DNA of 64,000 bases, taken from assembly GCA_034509425.1 (NCBI GenBank), contig JAVTVJ010000371.1, forward strand, positions 868,001 through 932,000, written 5' to 3'. Shown here piece by piece: positions 49,385 through 61,587 of the stretch (position 1 is its first letter; every line of letters starts with the position of its first letter). The position numbers were made by a program, and so were the translations under genes. The notes beneath the pieces were generated by a model. It was not told where the DNA came from. It worked only from the letters and a program-made list of their open reading frames with translations, and did not search any database. This DNA comes from Eopsaltria australis (taxonomy: Eukaryota; Chordata; Aves; Passeriformes; Petroicidae).

Positions 49385-49545
49385 AGAAACCAGTCTAACC
49401 CCAGGCAAAGGCTTTATCCTCCCCGTATCTCAGTTTCCCTGAGTGTCAGGCTGGAAGAGTCATTGTTTTTCACTTAATAGGGATGCCTTGCGAATTACCT
49501 ACTTAACACACAGATAAAAAAAGGCTCCGAAAGGCAAAGTACTGT
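49385..49545 (+). repeat. Ancient MIR-like SINE remnant
   Basis: 'ccccaggcaaaggctttatc', 'ctccccgtatctcagtttcc' and, near the 3' end, 'ggctccgaaaggcaaagtac' follow the order of MIR-type elements: 'gggcaag...cctcagtttccc...aaaggcgctatataagtgcaaagt'. It is strongly diverged. It directly precedes the AT-rich candidate element downstream. Confidence 0.38.
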
Positions 49546-49679
49546 GGGGCTGAGTGAGCAGGCTTGCTGCACTAACATGGCTGTTGCCAGCAGGCAGCAG
49601 GTACCACAGATCTCATGAAAGATCACTCGTCGATTTTAAGTTACGTTCATTTCTGTGCCTGTTCCGTAGGCCCCCAGAG

Positions 49680-50090
49680 ATTAAATACAGCTGAGTGCTA
49701 TTACACAGTTAGCTCCAGCGAATGAAAAATATACTCTTTTAGCAGTTTTATTCCTTTATCAATTACTACTTTAAGAGACTTGTACTGTATTATTTTATAT
49801 TGGCCAGTTGTAAAAATAATTTATTCCCTGAAGAGTTTTATTCCTTTAACATTTCAAATTTTTTTTGTTCGATGTTTAGCATGTGACCATTTTTTGACAG
49901 AGAATGAAAGGAGTATTTTATTAAAGGAGCTAATATAGCTCCTTTTCTTATGTACATTTTGACCATTTTTAAAATAAAAGATCTGAATAGAATTTCTAGT
50001 AACGCAAAAAATCTACTAAGAATTTTCTGTTTTCAGGTTTCTTTGCATTACTGCATTATCACCCTAGGGGGAAAAAAGATGGATATCCTG
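49680..50090. promoter_or_regulatory. AT-rich candidate conserved noncoding element
   Basis: About 400 bp of AT-rich sequence that is neither low-complexity nor frame-bearing. It contains a 'gttttattccttta' block twice (about 49745-49758 and 49836-49849), TAATTTATT-type homeodomain cores and a perfect 9-bp-stem hairpin at 49923-49945. It has the look of a deeply conserved AT-rich vertebrate noncoding element. Conservation itself cannot be tested here. Confidence 0.33.
49923..49945. other. Perfect inverted repeat (9-bp stem, 5-nt loop)
   Basis: AAAGGAGCT at 49923-49931 and AGCTCCTTT at 49937-49945 are exact reverse complements around the loop AATAT. It is too short for a microRNA precursor. 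It could be a paired protein-binding site or a chance palindrome. Confidence 0.85.
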
Positions 50091-50964
50091 TCCAGACTTC
50101 TAATAAAGTAGCAGACTTACTGAGGACGAAGCCCACTTTCCTTCTTTCTTCTAGGTACATCTTTTCTTCTTAAGCTCAGCCCTACCAACGAGTGTAAAGA
50201 ATAAATACAAGTTCTTTACAGACTAGAAACCCAGCAGAAGAGCTGGTCACCTGTCAAGTGAGCACAGAGAACTAACAGGAAGGCATGCTTGAACACTATT
50301 CAATGACTGACAGTCAGGTAGCTCTGTAACTTAGTTTTCTCTGTAAGTGGCTCAAACCATAATGAAAAGAGCAGTGGTGATGAGGAAGACGCCCAGTTGG
50401 ATTGAAAGGGCAAACCTCTGTTTAATTTGAGAAGATGGTATCACGGAGGCAGGAACCCAGACCAGCCTCCAGCTCAGCAGAGGTGTGTGGTATCACAGAA
50501 CATGGTGACATCAGTACACATGCCTCAGTTGTGGTCACACACAGCACAGAATCAATCAAGGATGAAGCCATCTGGGATGAAGTTCATCTAAGGATGAAGA
50601 GGAGAATGCACAGGGCGTGCAACAGAGCAGAGCTGGTGTTTGAGCACTGCTGAAACAGAGCTAAGCTTTTGTGGAGACAGCTTTGCACAGCCTCATAAAA
50701 CCTCTGCTGCTCAGCAGAAGATGTTGATTTCCTTGCCAATTCATAATTCAGATCAGATGAAGGATTTCCTGAGGTTCACAAGCCCTGTTAACGATGGGGA
50801 GCCCAGCTCGGAGTAACCCTGGAGCTGTTAAAGTGAAAACATGCTGTACACAACATTTTGTACAACTTCAGTGCAAACCCTGGAGGCCCTGAAAACTCAC
50901 CTGAGTTTCACTTTAGGCTGCTAAACTCAAACTGTGGGAGAAAAGACTGGCAAAGCCTATAGGC

Positions 50965-51120
50965 AGCATCTTTCATCAGCAGTGCTCAAAGTAGTTTACA
51001 AAGGGATTTCCTATTTTATGAGGGCAAAACCACTACAGTGAGGAGCAACACCTTGCTCTAGACTGTGGAGCATAGCAGCAGCAGAACAGGGACAGAATTT
51101 GAGTTACTTGTGGTCTAGGC
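50965..51120 (-). repeat. Ancient MIR-like SINE remnant (antisense)
   Basis: 'gtgctcaaagtagtttacaa' followed by 'aaagggatttcctattttat', then 'gtgaggagcaacaccttgct' and 'agaacagggacagaatttga', corresponds in order to the antisense of an old amniote SINE: 'ctcaaagcactttacaaagg...attttacagatg...gcaaggtcacacagc...agagctgggattagaa'. It is old and noncoding. Confidence 0.42.
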
Positions 51121-54100
51121 CATCATATTTCCCACAAGACACAACGCCTGAAAAAAATGAATGCTACAAGTTAGCAGCAAAGTTTTGTACAACTCTAATC
51201 AGCCGCCACAGAAAATCAGTCCCTCACAAACATCTGCTCAGTCATATAAGTTTGTTCACTGGATGTGGATGAAAAGAAGCCCTACACTAGCTGGAATGAC
51301 TTGTGTCAATCTTTAGCCCTTTAAAACATTGACTAATTTTAGACTTTCTGTGGTTAAATACATTTGTAAACTATTAAAACAGTCTCCTGGTACATGGAAA
51401 ACATATGGTTTCAACAATGTTATTCCTTCATGAAGGCCTGTTTCTTCAAAGTTTCCTTTAGTTGTACACTAAGCTTGTTTGTTGTTCAGAATGCTTGTTT
51501 TTATAACTGTTTTCCCTCCTTTCCACAGCTATTTACTGGAATGATATATATGTTCATGAGTATATATATATTAAAGACACATACTTTTATTGACTGAAGA
51601 TGTTATGATATGGTGCTAGTCAGAAAAGAGTATAAAAAATGCGTATCCCCAGGAACACATTTCCTCTCATAGCTGGTGCATTGCAAGTTTGCAGAGAGGA
51701 AATGCTGCTCATTGTGAGGTTTTAATTTCTTACACATTTGCTGAATACATTAAAAAACAGGGAATAAGACAGCCTGCCCAGGCCAAGACCTACACATCCA
51801 TTCAGAAAGAATCTCTGCATTTTACTGAGGCTACAGTTTATTAATGAAGAATGTCCATTGTTTCCCCACCACTCCCAAAATATTAAGCTATAGTTGCTCC
51901 CTGTTTTAACTGTTTTTCCTGGGACTATTTTCCATGTCAGACTGTAATCATCATTTTGGCTTGCTCTGCAGCCACCCTGAATTCGCCTTCCCTCTCTGGA
52001 CTGATCCCAGCAAACCTTCATTGCTCTGATCACCAGTTGGTTTGTGAGCTTGAAGGAAGCTATGTTTCTCTCAGGTATCTGGCTTGGCACTGCTGCTGTT
52101 GGGTAACCTGTTAATCTCAACCTTATTTTACACTTCATGGTTGAAAGGGAGAAGTAAACAAGCCCAGGCTAGTGTTATGTGGGATATAGTCATCTACAAC
52201 CAATGCTTGGAGCAGGGTGCAAACCTAGTAACTCCACGAATTCCATCAGCCTTTTTGGTGAAGAAAAATTCAGAAAATTAAAATTTCTCAGCAGCCAAGT
52301 GGGCTACACTGAGTACCACTCATTTAGTTCTCAAGAACAATGGGTCTGGCCTAACATCATGCCTGAATACGTGAGAAGTGGACAAGAACAATATCACTTA
52401 TATAAGAACAAAAAGCCTGCTTTAAAGAAATTGAGAGCCATGTCTCTTGGAAATACACTAGACCTATAGTCACACATCAGACAAAATAGCTGAGAGAAGT
52501 GAGTAAACAGGATGGAGCAGGAACAGAACTGGAAAAAGCACAGAAGGTGACAGAAATACAGGATATAAGCTGGGTACTGTATTCTGTTGCTGGATGAAGA
52601 AAAGCAAAAGCCAAACAAGTCCATAAATTAATTTCAGATATTAGCTGCATTGCTTAATGAACTTCTGCAACATGCTCATACTATGAATGCAGAATGATAA
52701 TCTATAAAAGAGATTAGAAAACTTTTCCAAAGGTGGGGGTTTTTTCCCTTGCATTTTACTGCTCTTAAGATCAAATTTCTTTTTTTCTGTGTGAATTTAT
52801 GCTGCCAAGATTGGGACTGACTGATGTGTATGCATCTTGTTTGTACAAAGAAATCTAAAATATTCCTCATGCAAAAGTGTGGATGCAACTTCAGAGGTCA
52901 CAAGGAAACACTTGTCCATGGAATCAATATTAATAAATTAATAGATTTGTGGCTCAAACAGTTTGCCCAAGTAGCACTGTTTTACCTCCAAGTAATATAA
53001 GCCACAGACTTTCACTTGCCTATGTCTGCATTCAATCCATAAGGCAAGAAGTGTCTTTGAATTGTGAAAACAGAAGGGAAAAATTTATAAGAGAGTGACC
53101 AAGGAAATGAGAACTAGACCGGGCATGAGAGAATAATTATCTGTAAAGAAGTAATGAAGGGAGAGAAACACTTGAAGGAGTAGAGGTACTTTCACAAGAT
53201 CTAATACATCTGTTATGCAAATACAGAGAAGGCAGCACTAGGACAACAAGGGAGTAAGGATATATAAAGTTAGATTCCCTTTATGCCTAAAAATGACCAA
53301 GGACATGGTAACTATCATACATACTTTTGAAGTGAGCACATCTGAACTATTGTGCTTGAATTCTGACCTCTAGCTTGATGCAAAATTAAGTTTCAAAAAG
53401 GGAGAAAGGAAAAATTAACTTGGCCTTTCCATGGGATGCTGAAAGAAGTGCTGCCTGCTTTATTTGTCCATGCAGTTTTTTTGCCACTCCTGCTAGAACA
53501 GTGTGAAGGACAATTACTTCAAGTGTAATGAAATGAGTGCCCGAACATGAACACTTCCCAACAGAAGATCCATGACGCCTTGACAAACTGAAATGCCAGA
53601 ACCCTCTGCCATCACTGCTCTGTCCGGAAACTGCCCTCAAATATTTGAGACATTCCTGGAATTAACAAATAAGTGCTGATTTGGCCTGGCTGGTTGCTGC
53701 CTGGTATCCCTGGCTGGCACTGCCTTACAATGGATGGCATTGTTTTGTTGCAGCAATTCTTTTGCTTTTCTTCTTAAATTTCCCAATGCCAGCAACAGGA
53801 AGACTGATTAATTTCAACTAATGTGACTGTTGAATCAAAGATATGACTCATTTTAAGGAAGCTTTTGTTGGATGCTGAGTCTAACAAACCATGCATACTT
53901 TAGATTATTTGGCTCTGTAGAAAATATGATCAGGCAGACAAAATCATTTTGGTTGAACTCAGGTACACATTGTTTTTGTACTGAAAAGCTGGACATGAAC
54001 AAAAGTTATGGTGAAGCCCCAAGTGAAGTCTGTAACCAATCCTTTCTGTGCTGTCTGGAAGGACACGTGTAGTATACAGTGTGTTGAACTTTTCAGAAAA

Positions 54101-56284
54101 TGACAAAAAGCAAGTAAAAGGAAGAGAAAAAAATGTTTGTCAGCCTCAAGTCAGTGAAGCTGTAGTACTCGGAATTTGCTTTATGCAATATGCATAAATG
54201 TCAGGTCACAATGCAAAAACTGTGAAAGGAAAAGAGAGTATTTTCTCTTGTTATGCTTTCGTGCCATGGAGCAGCCCATAACACATCAGTTAACTCGGGG
54301 CTCCTTGCTGGACTAAACAGAATAATGCATTTCAAACATATCTTTAATGAATAAAACTAAATGTAATGCTACAGATATTGTCTCTGCTTTCTGAAGCTCA
54401 CATATACAGTGCTAAATTTCAGGGGAAGTTCATCAGAATGCCTTTGGAAGCCACTCGTCTAGGATCATACTATTTGCTTTTCTATCCGTGCATTTTCATA
54501 ACCGGCTTTCATTTGCAAAAATGCTTCCAAATGTTAGTTATTCAAGACTCACAATGGCTGAAATGGAAAAAAAAACAGTGGTAAAGGGCTGTTGTGATCT
54601 ACTCAAGGCCACAAAAAAAAACTCCAGAAAACTTTCTTGTATCTGAAACATGCCTCCATTAGCATAGAAATAACTGCTTGGATCACCCACATTTCTGTAA
54701 GACAAATACAGTCCCAATCCTATTATTCAAAAGTGTTTAGAAAGAAGTAGTTTGCAAGATGAAAATATGTAACATGCATGGTCCTTTTACAGAAAAGAGA
54801 GGAGTGTTCTGGGTATTTATACTGCCTTCAAGCCTTCACTACCAGGTCATTTGCCTTGAAGCTGCTAAATGCAGAGCTTACCTTGGGTCCACGTAGGTAC
54901 ACTAAAAACTTTCATATATTTATACATAAACTATGAATGTAATGCATATGTTTGAGCATGTATAAGCTGACTAATGAACAATTCATTGGCTTGGTAGCAG
55001 AGCTGCATTCTTGGGACTTGCTGCACGAGCAGGCTCAACTTGCAGAAAACTGGAAAGGACGAAAGTAGCACTCCTGCTCCTGGGTAGGGAGACAAGCAAT
55101 TACATGCCCTCCTCTCACATCATTGTCCTAACAAGTCCCATACAACTGTCTAGCCTCACAGAGTGGTCAAAGCACCCATACAGGGTTTCTCTGAGAGAAC
55201 TCTCCTGTTCCACCTCCTGGCAGGACAGTTGAAGCTGTACATCACAGTCTTCCAAGCAGGAAGGATGTGTGTGTAGGTTAGAGGAGCTGAACTATGACCT
55301 GAACATGAACCAAGAGGCTTTGGGTTCTCTTACATTTCTGCCACCCATGTCACAGGAAAAGTTTCTGTTTCCACTTACCTATTTATTAGAAAAGGAATGG
55401 AAATCATCATCCACAGCACTTAGGAGACTGAAAGACTTGACACGTGTATGTGTTTATATTCATGTACATGCATAAAGTCTCCTGAATAACATGGGAATAT
55501 ATGGAGGCAGATGCTTCATTTAGCCCAGGCCTCCCTCTCTAGTGGAGGTAGGTCAAGAGTATTCATCTAGAAGAAAATTTATAAAACCAGAGCAAGCCTC
55601 TTATCATACCTTCCCAGAATATTCCCCTTCCCTTCAGCTGAGATAACAGGGCATTTGGAAATAAAGAGAAACAAACATACCAAAAAATAAAAGCAGTCCA
55701 GAAATATGGAAGATTACCCTACATCAAAACCTGTGTCCATGTCAAGCAATGTCAGCTCAGGGGAAACCCAAGAGGAAAGCTCAAATTAGAAATGACGAAG
55801 ACCTCTTGTTTTTCTGACCACAGCCAAATGTGGCAATATTGGGTAGTGTTCAACCCCGTTTAGCTATCTGTAAAATGTGCATGTAGACAGGAACCTGTAA
55901 ATAGAAATCTGTCTTATCGTAACAGGACTATCAAACGAGGAAAGTAATTCACCCTGGAAGAGCCAATTTCTCTTCATTTACTTTAGAGAAAAATCTAAAA
56001 TTCTGACTTTCAGATTTCCAAAATTAAGCGGGAAGGATTTTTGTCCTTAGCTGCAACTTTGACCCTGTCAGCTAACAAAATTGCTAAGAGTTAGACCCAA
56101 AGGCTGAATTCCTGAACTTCAGAGCTTGGAGGAAGTTTAAATCCCAAATCACACCAAACTTGTCAGATTTTTCCTGTACACACATGCTCCTTTTTTCCTG
56201 CAGGGGAGGTATGTGCTGGGGGAATTCCTCTACTACATTTTTGCTATAAAGTGGTACTCTTCTTTCCTTCTCATCTGATGGCAT
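51121..56284. other. Unique noncoding DNA, no gene seen
   Basis: No exon, RNA gene or CR1 element is recognised. Frames are at most 138 codons, on both strands and unrelated to families I know. A short MIR-like patch near 54580-54615 is too small to call. Confidence 0.55.
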
Positions 56285-56545
56285 TCTCAGTATACAGATG
56301 GAAAGACTAAAACATTTGAGATCCCTTCCTCTGTAGCTACAGAAAGGATTTATGTATGAATCCCATTAATATTAACAGAAGTATTGTGAAGAAATCTGCA
56401 CTAAGAAGAGAAAATGACCCTGAGTTAAAAAAAAAAATCAAAGCTCTGACATCTAGGAACCCCTGTCACAAAGACAAACAAAGAAGTACAGGACACAGAA
56501 ACACAGGACAACTTATTTGCCCAACTACAGGGCATCTAGTCTGAC
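56285..56545 (-). repeat. Possible ancient MIR-like fragments
   Basis: 'atacagatggaaagactaaa' near 56292 and 'aacttatttgcccaactaca' near 56510 resemble antisense MIR-type stretches ('ttttacagatgagg', 'gacttgcccaaggtcac'). They may be two fragments or one broken element. Evidence is weak. Confidence 0.2.
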
Positions 56546-59500
56546 AAACTCAAGTTGCCTTGATTCAGAAGCAGAAACTGTAACAAGTTAAACATTTTCA
56601 AGGTAGTTTCACTTTTGTTTATTATTGGTTTGAATATTCAAAAAAACCCAAACTGGAATAACTGACACATATTCATACAGAAGGGAAAGCAACCCAATTC
56701 CATTCATTGTTTTAGATACAACAGAAAGAAATGTTTTTCTCACTAGCAGAAATGGATCATGAAGCTACCTTTCAGTTTGTTCAATCTCTGCTGCACTCCA
56801 AAGAGAGATAGGGAGAGGATCCCTAAGCATACTTTCCTGTTTTTTCTCATTCCACCTGGAAAAGAAGGACAAGTTTCTCCCAGTACATCCAAAGGCACTG
56901 CCTATGGGGTTCTGCAGTGAATTGTCTGCCTACAGGGAAACCTCATGAAAAGCTTTTAACAGATTCCTGCAAGAAAAATTAAGTAGTTCTTCAGAGAACA
57001 GATGGAAGGAGAAAAAAAAACATTTTTCCATCCCCGGCACCTGCTCTAGCCTCATATAACTAGATGATTATAGCATTCCTGTCTTAAATCATTCTCAAAA
57101 GGGGACCAAGTTTAAACTTTACAAACCTCAAACCCTAATTTAACCAAATAAAATACCACTCAACCCCACTGAATGCTTTATACGAATTCTTAAATAAAGG
57201 AGGTAGAGTTCTTCTTGAGTGAGGCATCATATTTATTTTGACTTTAGACCTAACTCAAATCCTGCAACTCTGTGAATAAGAAAGAAAGAAAAATAAAGTA
57301 TTTCAAGTGCACTTGCCAGATTCCAAACTGGGTAAATACAATTTCCTCATTTCAGTCCGTTTTGCAGTTTCAACAGTCTGAGTTTTCTCCCTCTATACTT
57401 TAGGTTAGTAATGCTCTTGTTTCTTTTTCCGAAAGGGGTCCTGTTGTTCTGAAGCAGATGATAAGATTCCTGTGCAGTTTCTTTAAAAATTTAAGGCTCT
57501 GATTATGAAAACATGCACTCATATACTTAGCTTACAGCTGGTTAGCTATTCCCCTGAATTTTTAGTCCTACAGGACTAGTCACACACTTAAATAATAAGC
57601 AGTGAGAAGTAGTCACAAGAGTTTATAAGTTCCATTAGAATTTTTTCAGGTAAACAAACCTACCAAAATTCAAAATACTAATGCCAGGATTTATATTTCT
57701 GTCACTGCTCTGAAAACGTAACAAATATATATATAACATAAAATGCCTATGTAAGGTAAATATTTCAATATTTACAGATGCAGTTCCCAGTAGAACTGAG
57801 ACATCTCAAAATCAGTGACAGTCTCAAATTCCAGAAGAAACAAATCTTTCTGAGCCATTACTTATTGCAAATTGCAGTGCCTATCACAGAATTTTTATAA
57901 TTCTTATTGGTAGCTTTTAATGTTGTTACTACATTTACATAAAAAATGCACTATTGAACAGAAAATCTGTTTTACATCCTTTTTAAACAAGAACATGGAC
58001 TATTTTTAATAGTATTCAGCTTAGAGGTACCTACACGTACAGCCCAGCCCAGGGCATGCAGGTGCCACTGGAAGCATTCCCACTTAGATAAATGGCTTTT
58101 GGTGCAGACTTCTTGGGAAAGTTCCTGGAGCTGTAACAATAATTGCACCGAAGCCAACGAAAGTTCTGGGTGTGCCATTAAATGAGAAAGAAATAGGTCC
58201 ACACAGGCTTGTACAAATTAGAAATACTCTAAACAGACTGCAAATCTCCTGCTGATACTTTAATTTGGATTTTTAAACCAGAAATTCCTTCATCTGCTTT
58301 TCACTTAGCAACATTTTCATTTTATCCTGCCTTTCACTCAGAAATCTGGTCGTATACATGGTCAGGACGAGGAACATAAAAATCTAGCATTAAATCCTGA
58401 AGCACTACTTGCTTGTTTCTTGGTCAAAATTCCTGCTGAGATCTATGAAAGAGTATGGGCTAAAAAAAGCTGCTGAGAATTTATTTAACTCAAAAAATGG
58501 ATGACACATTATGACAGGGTCCTGTGACAATCCACCTGAACTGGGAGAACTGACACGCAAAAGGATTTCTTCCATGACCTGCCAAGTGCACTTTGACCTC
58601 TTTTTAGTAATTTCCTTAGGCCTTTGGCTAGAATTCAAAAGAGTTCTAAAGTCCATTGTCAAGAACCCAGAGACCTTGCACTGCTTCAATTTTATATCTC
58701 AGGAGGACACGCGTGCACCTAAATCGTTCTCCTCACTCTGACAAATGCTTTGTCCAGTAAAATGTTACAAGAGGACTGAACTGACAGCGTAGGCACTTCA
58801 TTCTACTGCTGAAATTAGGTATTGCTATACATCCATAAGTAACATTAGGACTAACCTAAAACCAGTGCTCATTACTTACTTAATTTTCTTTAGGAACAGG
58901 TAAAATTCACAGAAATTCTTTTCTGTCCCAACAAGCTCTTAAAGTAGGCATTCTTTCCAAAGCTGCACAGTAAGAATGTCACAACATTTTGCTGATTTGT
59001 ACACTGCACTTCACATTAGAAGCCACAGAAACAGTCCAGGCTGAAATAGACTTATGTGAACAATGGATCCCAAAAAACCAATTACATAAATGACAGAAAA
59101 TCATATTTAAAAGAAATAATTCAGCTGCTACTGGATGAATGATTACTATATATACCCTGAAAAGTTAGATGGTTTGGTCTCCAGTCCGCATGAAGTGGTT
59201 CTAGTGTTTAAAACACAGGAAATACAAAAGCACATTTTGCTCTGTATTGTTTTACATAAACTTCGTAATGTCAAAGATAATATATCCTCCTGGCTAAGGG
59301 ACAAGAGGAGCTGCTATCAAGGAAAGTTTGTTGAATGACACTCATCTCCTGTCACACAAAGTGCAGGTCTGGAGATGAGAATGATGTCTAATCTGCAAAG
59401 GGAAAAGACCTGAAGTAAAAAGAAAATTTCTATGTACAGTCTTATTTCTCTGTAGCAGAATGATCTATTAGGCTATGGAAAAACGTTTCTGGGAACTAAG

Positions 59501-59647
59501 TGTCTCTAAACTATGAAGCAAATTCTCTAGAATAAGATAATAAGGTTTCCACTATTTGTCTCCTTGGAACTTTCCTGTACACAGTTAAAAACAAGTCTAC
59601 CAGGACCTGGAAGCTATGCCACCTGTTGAAAAATCCCATGCAGCACA
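56546..59647. other. Unique noncoding DNA, no gene seen
   Basis: No gene is recognised. A minus-strand frame of 76 codons at 57972-58202 lies in a slightly GC-richer block with a few retained CpGs. It was considered as an exon but has no recognisable product and no clear splice sites. Confidence 0.52.
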
Positions 59648-59756
59648 AAATCATAGAATCATTTAGGTTAGAAAAGACTCTTAAGACCATTGAGTCCAAC
59701 TGTTAACCGAGAAAAGCCAAGCCCACCACTAAACCATGTCCCCCAGTGTCAAATCC
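59648..59756 (-). mobile_element. CR1 LINE, short 3' end fragment
   Basis: It starts 'aatcatagaatcatttaggt', the reverse complement of the CR1 3' tail. It continues with 'taagaccattgagtccaact' and 'ccaccactaaaccatgtccc', which match the 3' UTR of an avian CR1 subfamily different from the one at 22331 (that copy has 'tctgatttggaagggacctt' at the same position). About 105 bp is kept, with no coding sequence. Confidence in CR1 is high; the subfamily is not assigned. Confidence 0.9.
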
Positions 59757-61567
59757 AAAGATAGGACTCCTGATTCAGGATGGAAAGTGGCTTGGTGAGC
59801 ACATCAGCCAGTACCACCACTCAGTAGGCTTGGGTGGATTTCATCTGGCTCCACAGACCTGTGTGTGTCTGAGTGGTGTAGTAGGTTTCTGACTACATTT
59901 CTCCTTGGATTATGAGGCTTCATTCTGCTCAGGGGGCTGGATATCCAGGGGAACATCAGGTCTTTCCATTAAAGACAGAGACAAAGCTCTCAAACTGCAT
60001 CCAGTCAGCCAAAAAGGTATTCTTTGCTTCCATGGGAATCAGCATCTTTTTTTTTTGACACAGTCTAGAACCCTGAATCACTGTTTGCTGTCTCCTTACC
60101 CATTTATATGTGCAGCTGTTATCTGTTTGCTCAGCAGACAGGGCAATGAGAAGAGACCCAACAAATCAATACATGTAACATAAATCTCTTAACTCTAACC
60201 TCAAATCAGTGCCAGGCCCATGAATAAGTGTATCTCCTTCTGAAAACACCAGCATTCTGGGCAGAAATACCACCTTTCTTTGAAAATCCTAATGCTATAA
60301 ATACGACCTTACAATAAAAAGCTCACAGCCCTTTTCAGGTCAGTACTGTTCTGACCTCCTCCTTTACATAAGCAGCAATAGTCCTGGGGGGGTTGTCACA
60401 AGTACTATGTTACATCAGACTCTAACACAAAATATAATAAGGATCTTATGAATGTTCCCCAGAAAATAAAAAGAAGACATTGCAAATGAACCCCTGCTCT
60501 CCTGAACTGTGGGTTTCATGCCTCTTCTGAAAATTCCACTGTAACTTCTAGATAAATACAGGATCTGGATGATGATGATAGTGAATGTTGATCTTGTGGA
60601 AGGAACTAATATTGACTCTGCAGATCCTTAGAACCATATCTGGAACAAGAACATTGAGGAGTTTCCCTCTACACGCTGTCCCTTTAGTGTGCGATGCTGG
60701 GAGTGCTCATGGTGTCTCTCAGCTACACTCCTGAGCCATGGCAGGAAAAAACCTCCAGCAACAGTCAGAAACCTATGGAGCACAAGAAAAACCTGTATTT
60801 TGGAAAAATAGGCCTCACTGAACCTGGGAGGTATTACCATATCTTGCTTTCCTGTGTAGGAAGCTCTTCACCTCCATTTTAAGCAAGACAGAGCAAACAA
60901 AAGTCTATTCTGTCTCCTCTAACATGGCAGCATGTGACGGGCCAAGTGTTTGCTTGCCTCTCCTTGGAGTGGGTAATGCAGATTAGACATGCCTGCAAGG
61001 GAGAAGAGTGGCTCAGAGCTCAGGATTCTTTTCAGGGGTGACCAGCAGAAGACGTGAGTTTGCTTATGCACCACGTCACCCCCTTGGTCTGATGAAAGCC
61101 TCCACACCTCCCCTCCCTCCCCTCTCCTTTAATCTCTGCATGCTGCTATGCGGAAGGTGCCAACTTGAGAACAGACAGTTCTGAAAAGAAGGCAATTAAA
61201 AAAAAAAAAGCACAGTACTTTAGAAATTTAAACAACAAGCCCTGTGATCAAAATAATTCATAAAGGGAAGGATTTTATGAAGTCATTTCACGAGCACACA
61301 ATGCCTTTTTTTTTTGCTTTGTTTTTTAAATAAATCCGTCAGTACACATGCCAAGGCAATACATCTGAATACAATATCAGTAGACACACCCTGAATCCCT
61401 GCGCCTGTGCTCTCCCAAGTTACAGCAAAGGCTAAAAGTTGGGCTTTTTGCCTGAATTTTAACAATTATCAATTTATTTCTTTTCGTTTGGGTGCGTTAG
61501 TTAAAGCCTTTTTCTTCCCCTCACTCCCCCTTTCTCCTCCGAGAGTTTCTTTTTCTCCTCCCTTCAC
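59757..61567. other. Unique noncoding DNA, origin of first part unclear
   Basis: 59757-59960 follows the CR1 end directly and has repeat-like phrasing, but I could not match it to CR1 or any LTR element I know. It may be unique DNA or an uncatalogued repeat. The rest holds no recognised gene. An A-rich run occurs at 61199-61209 and pyrimidine-rich stretches at 61509-61560. Confidence 0.45.
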
Positions 61568-61587
61568 AAAAAAAAAAAAAAAAAAAA
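61568..61587 (+). repeat. A20 mononucleotide run
   Basis: Twenty consecutive A bases follow a pyrimidine-rich stretch. It is a simple repeat with no sign of a retrotransposed gene upstream. Confidence 0.9.

Noticed and set aside
57972..58202. Possible exon on the minus strand
   Set aside because: The 76-codon frame has no clear splice sites and no recognised product. The DNA could instead be an old diverged repeat.
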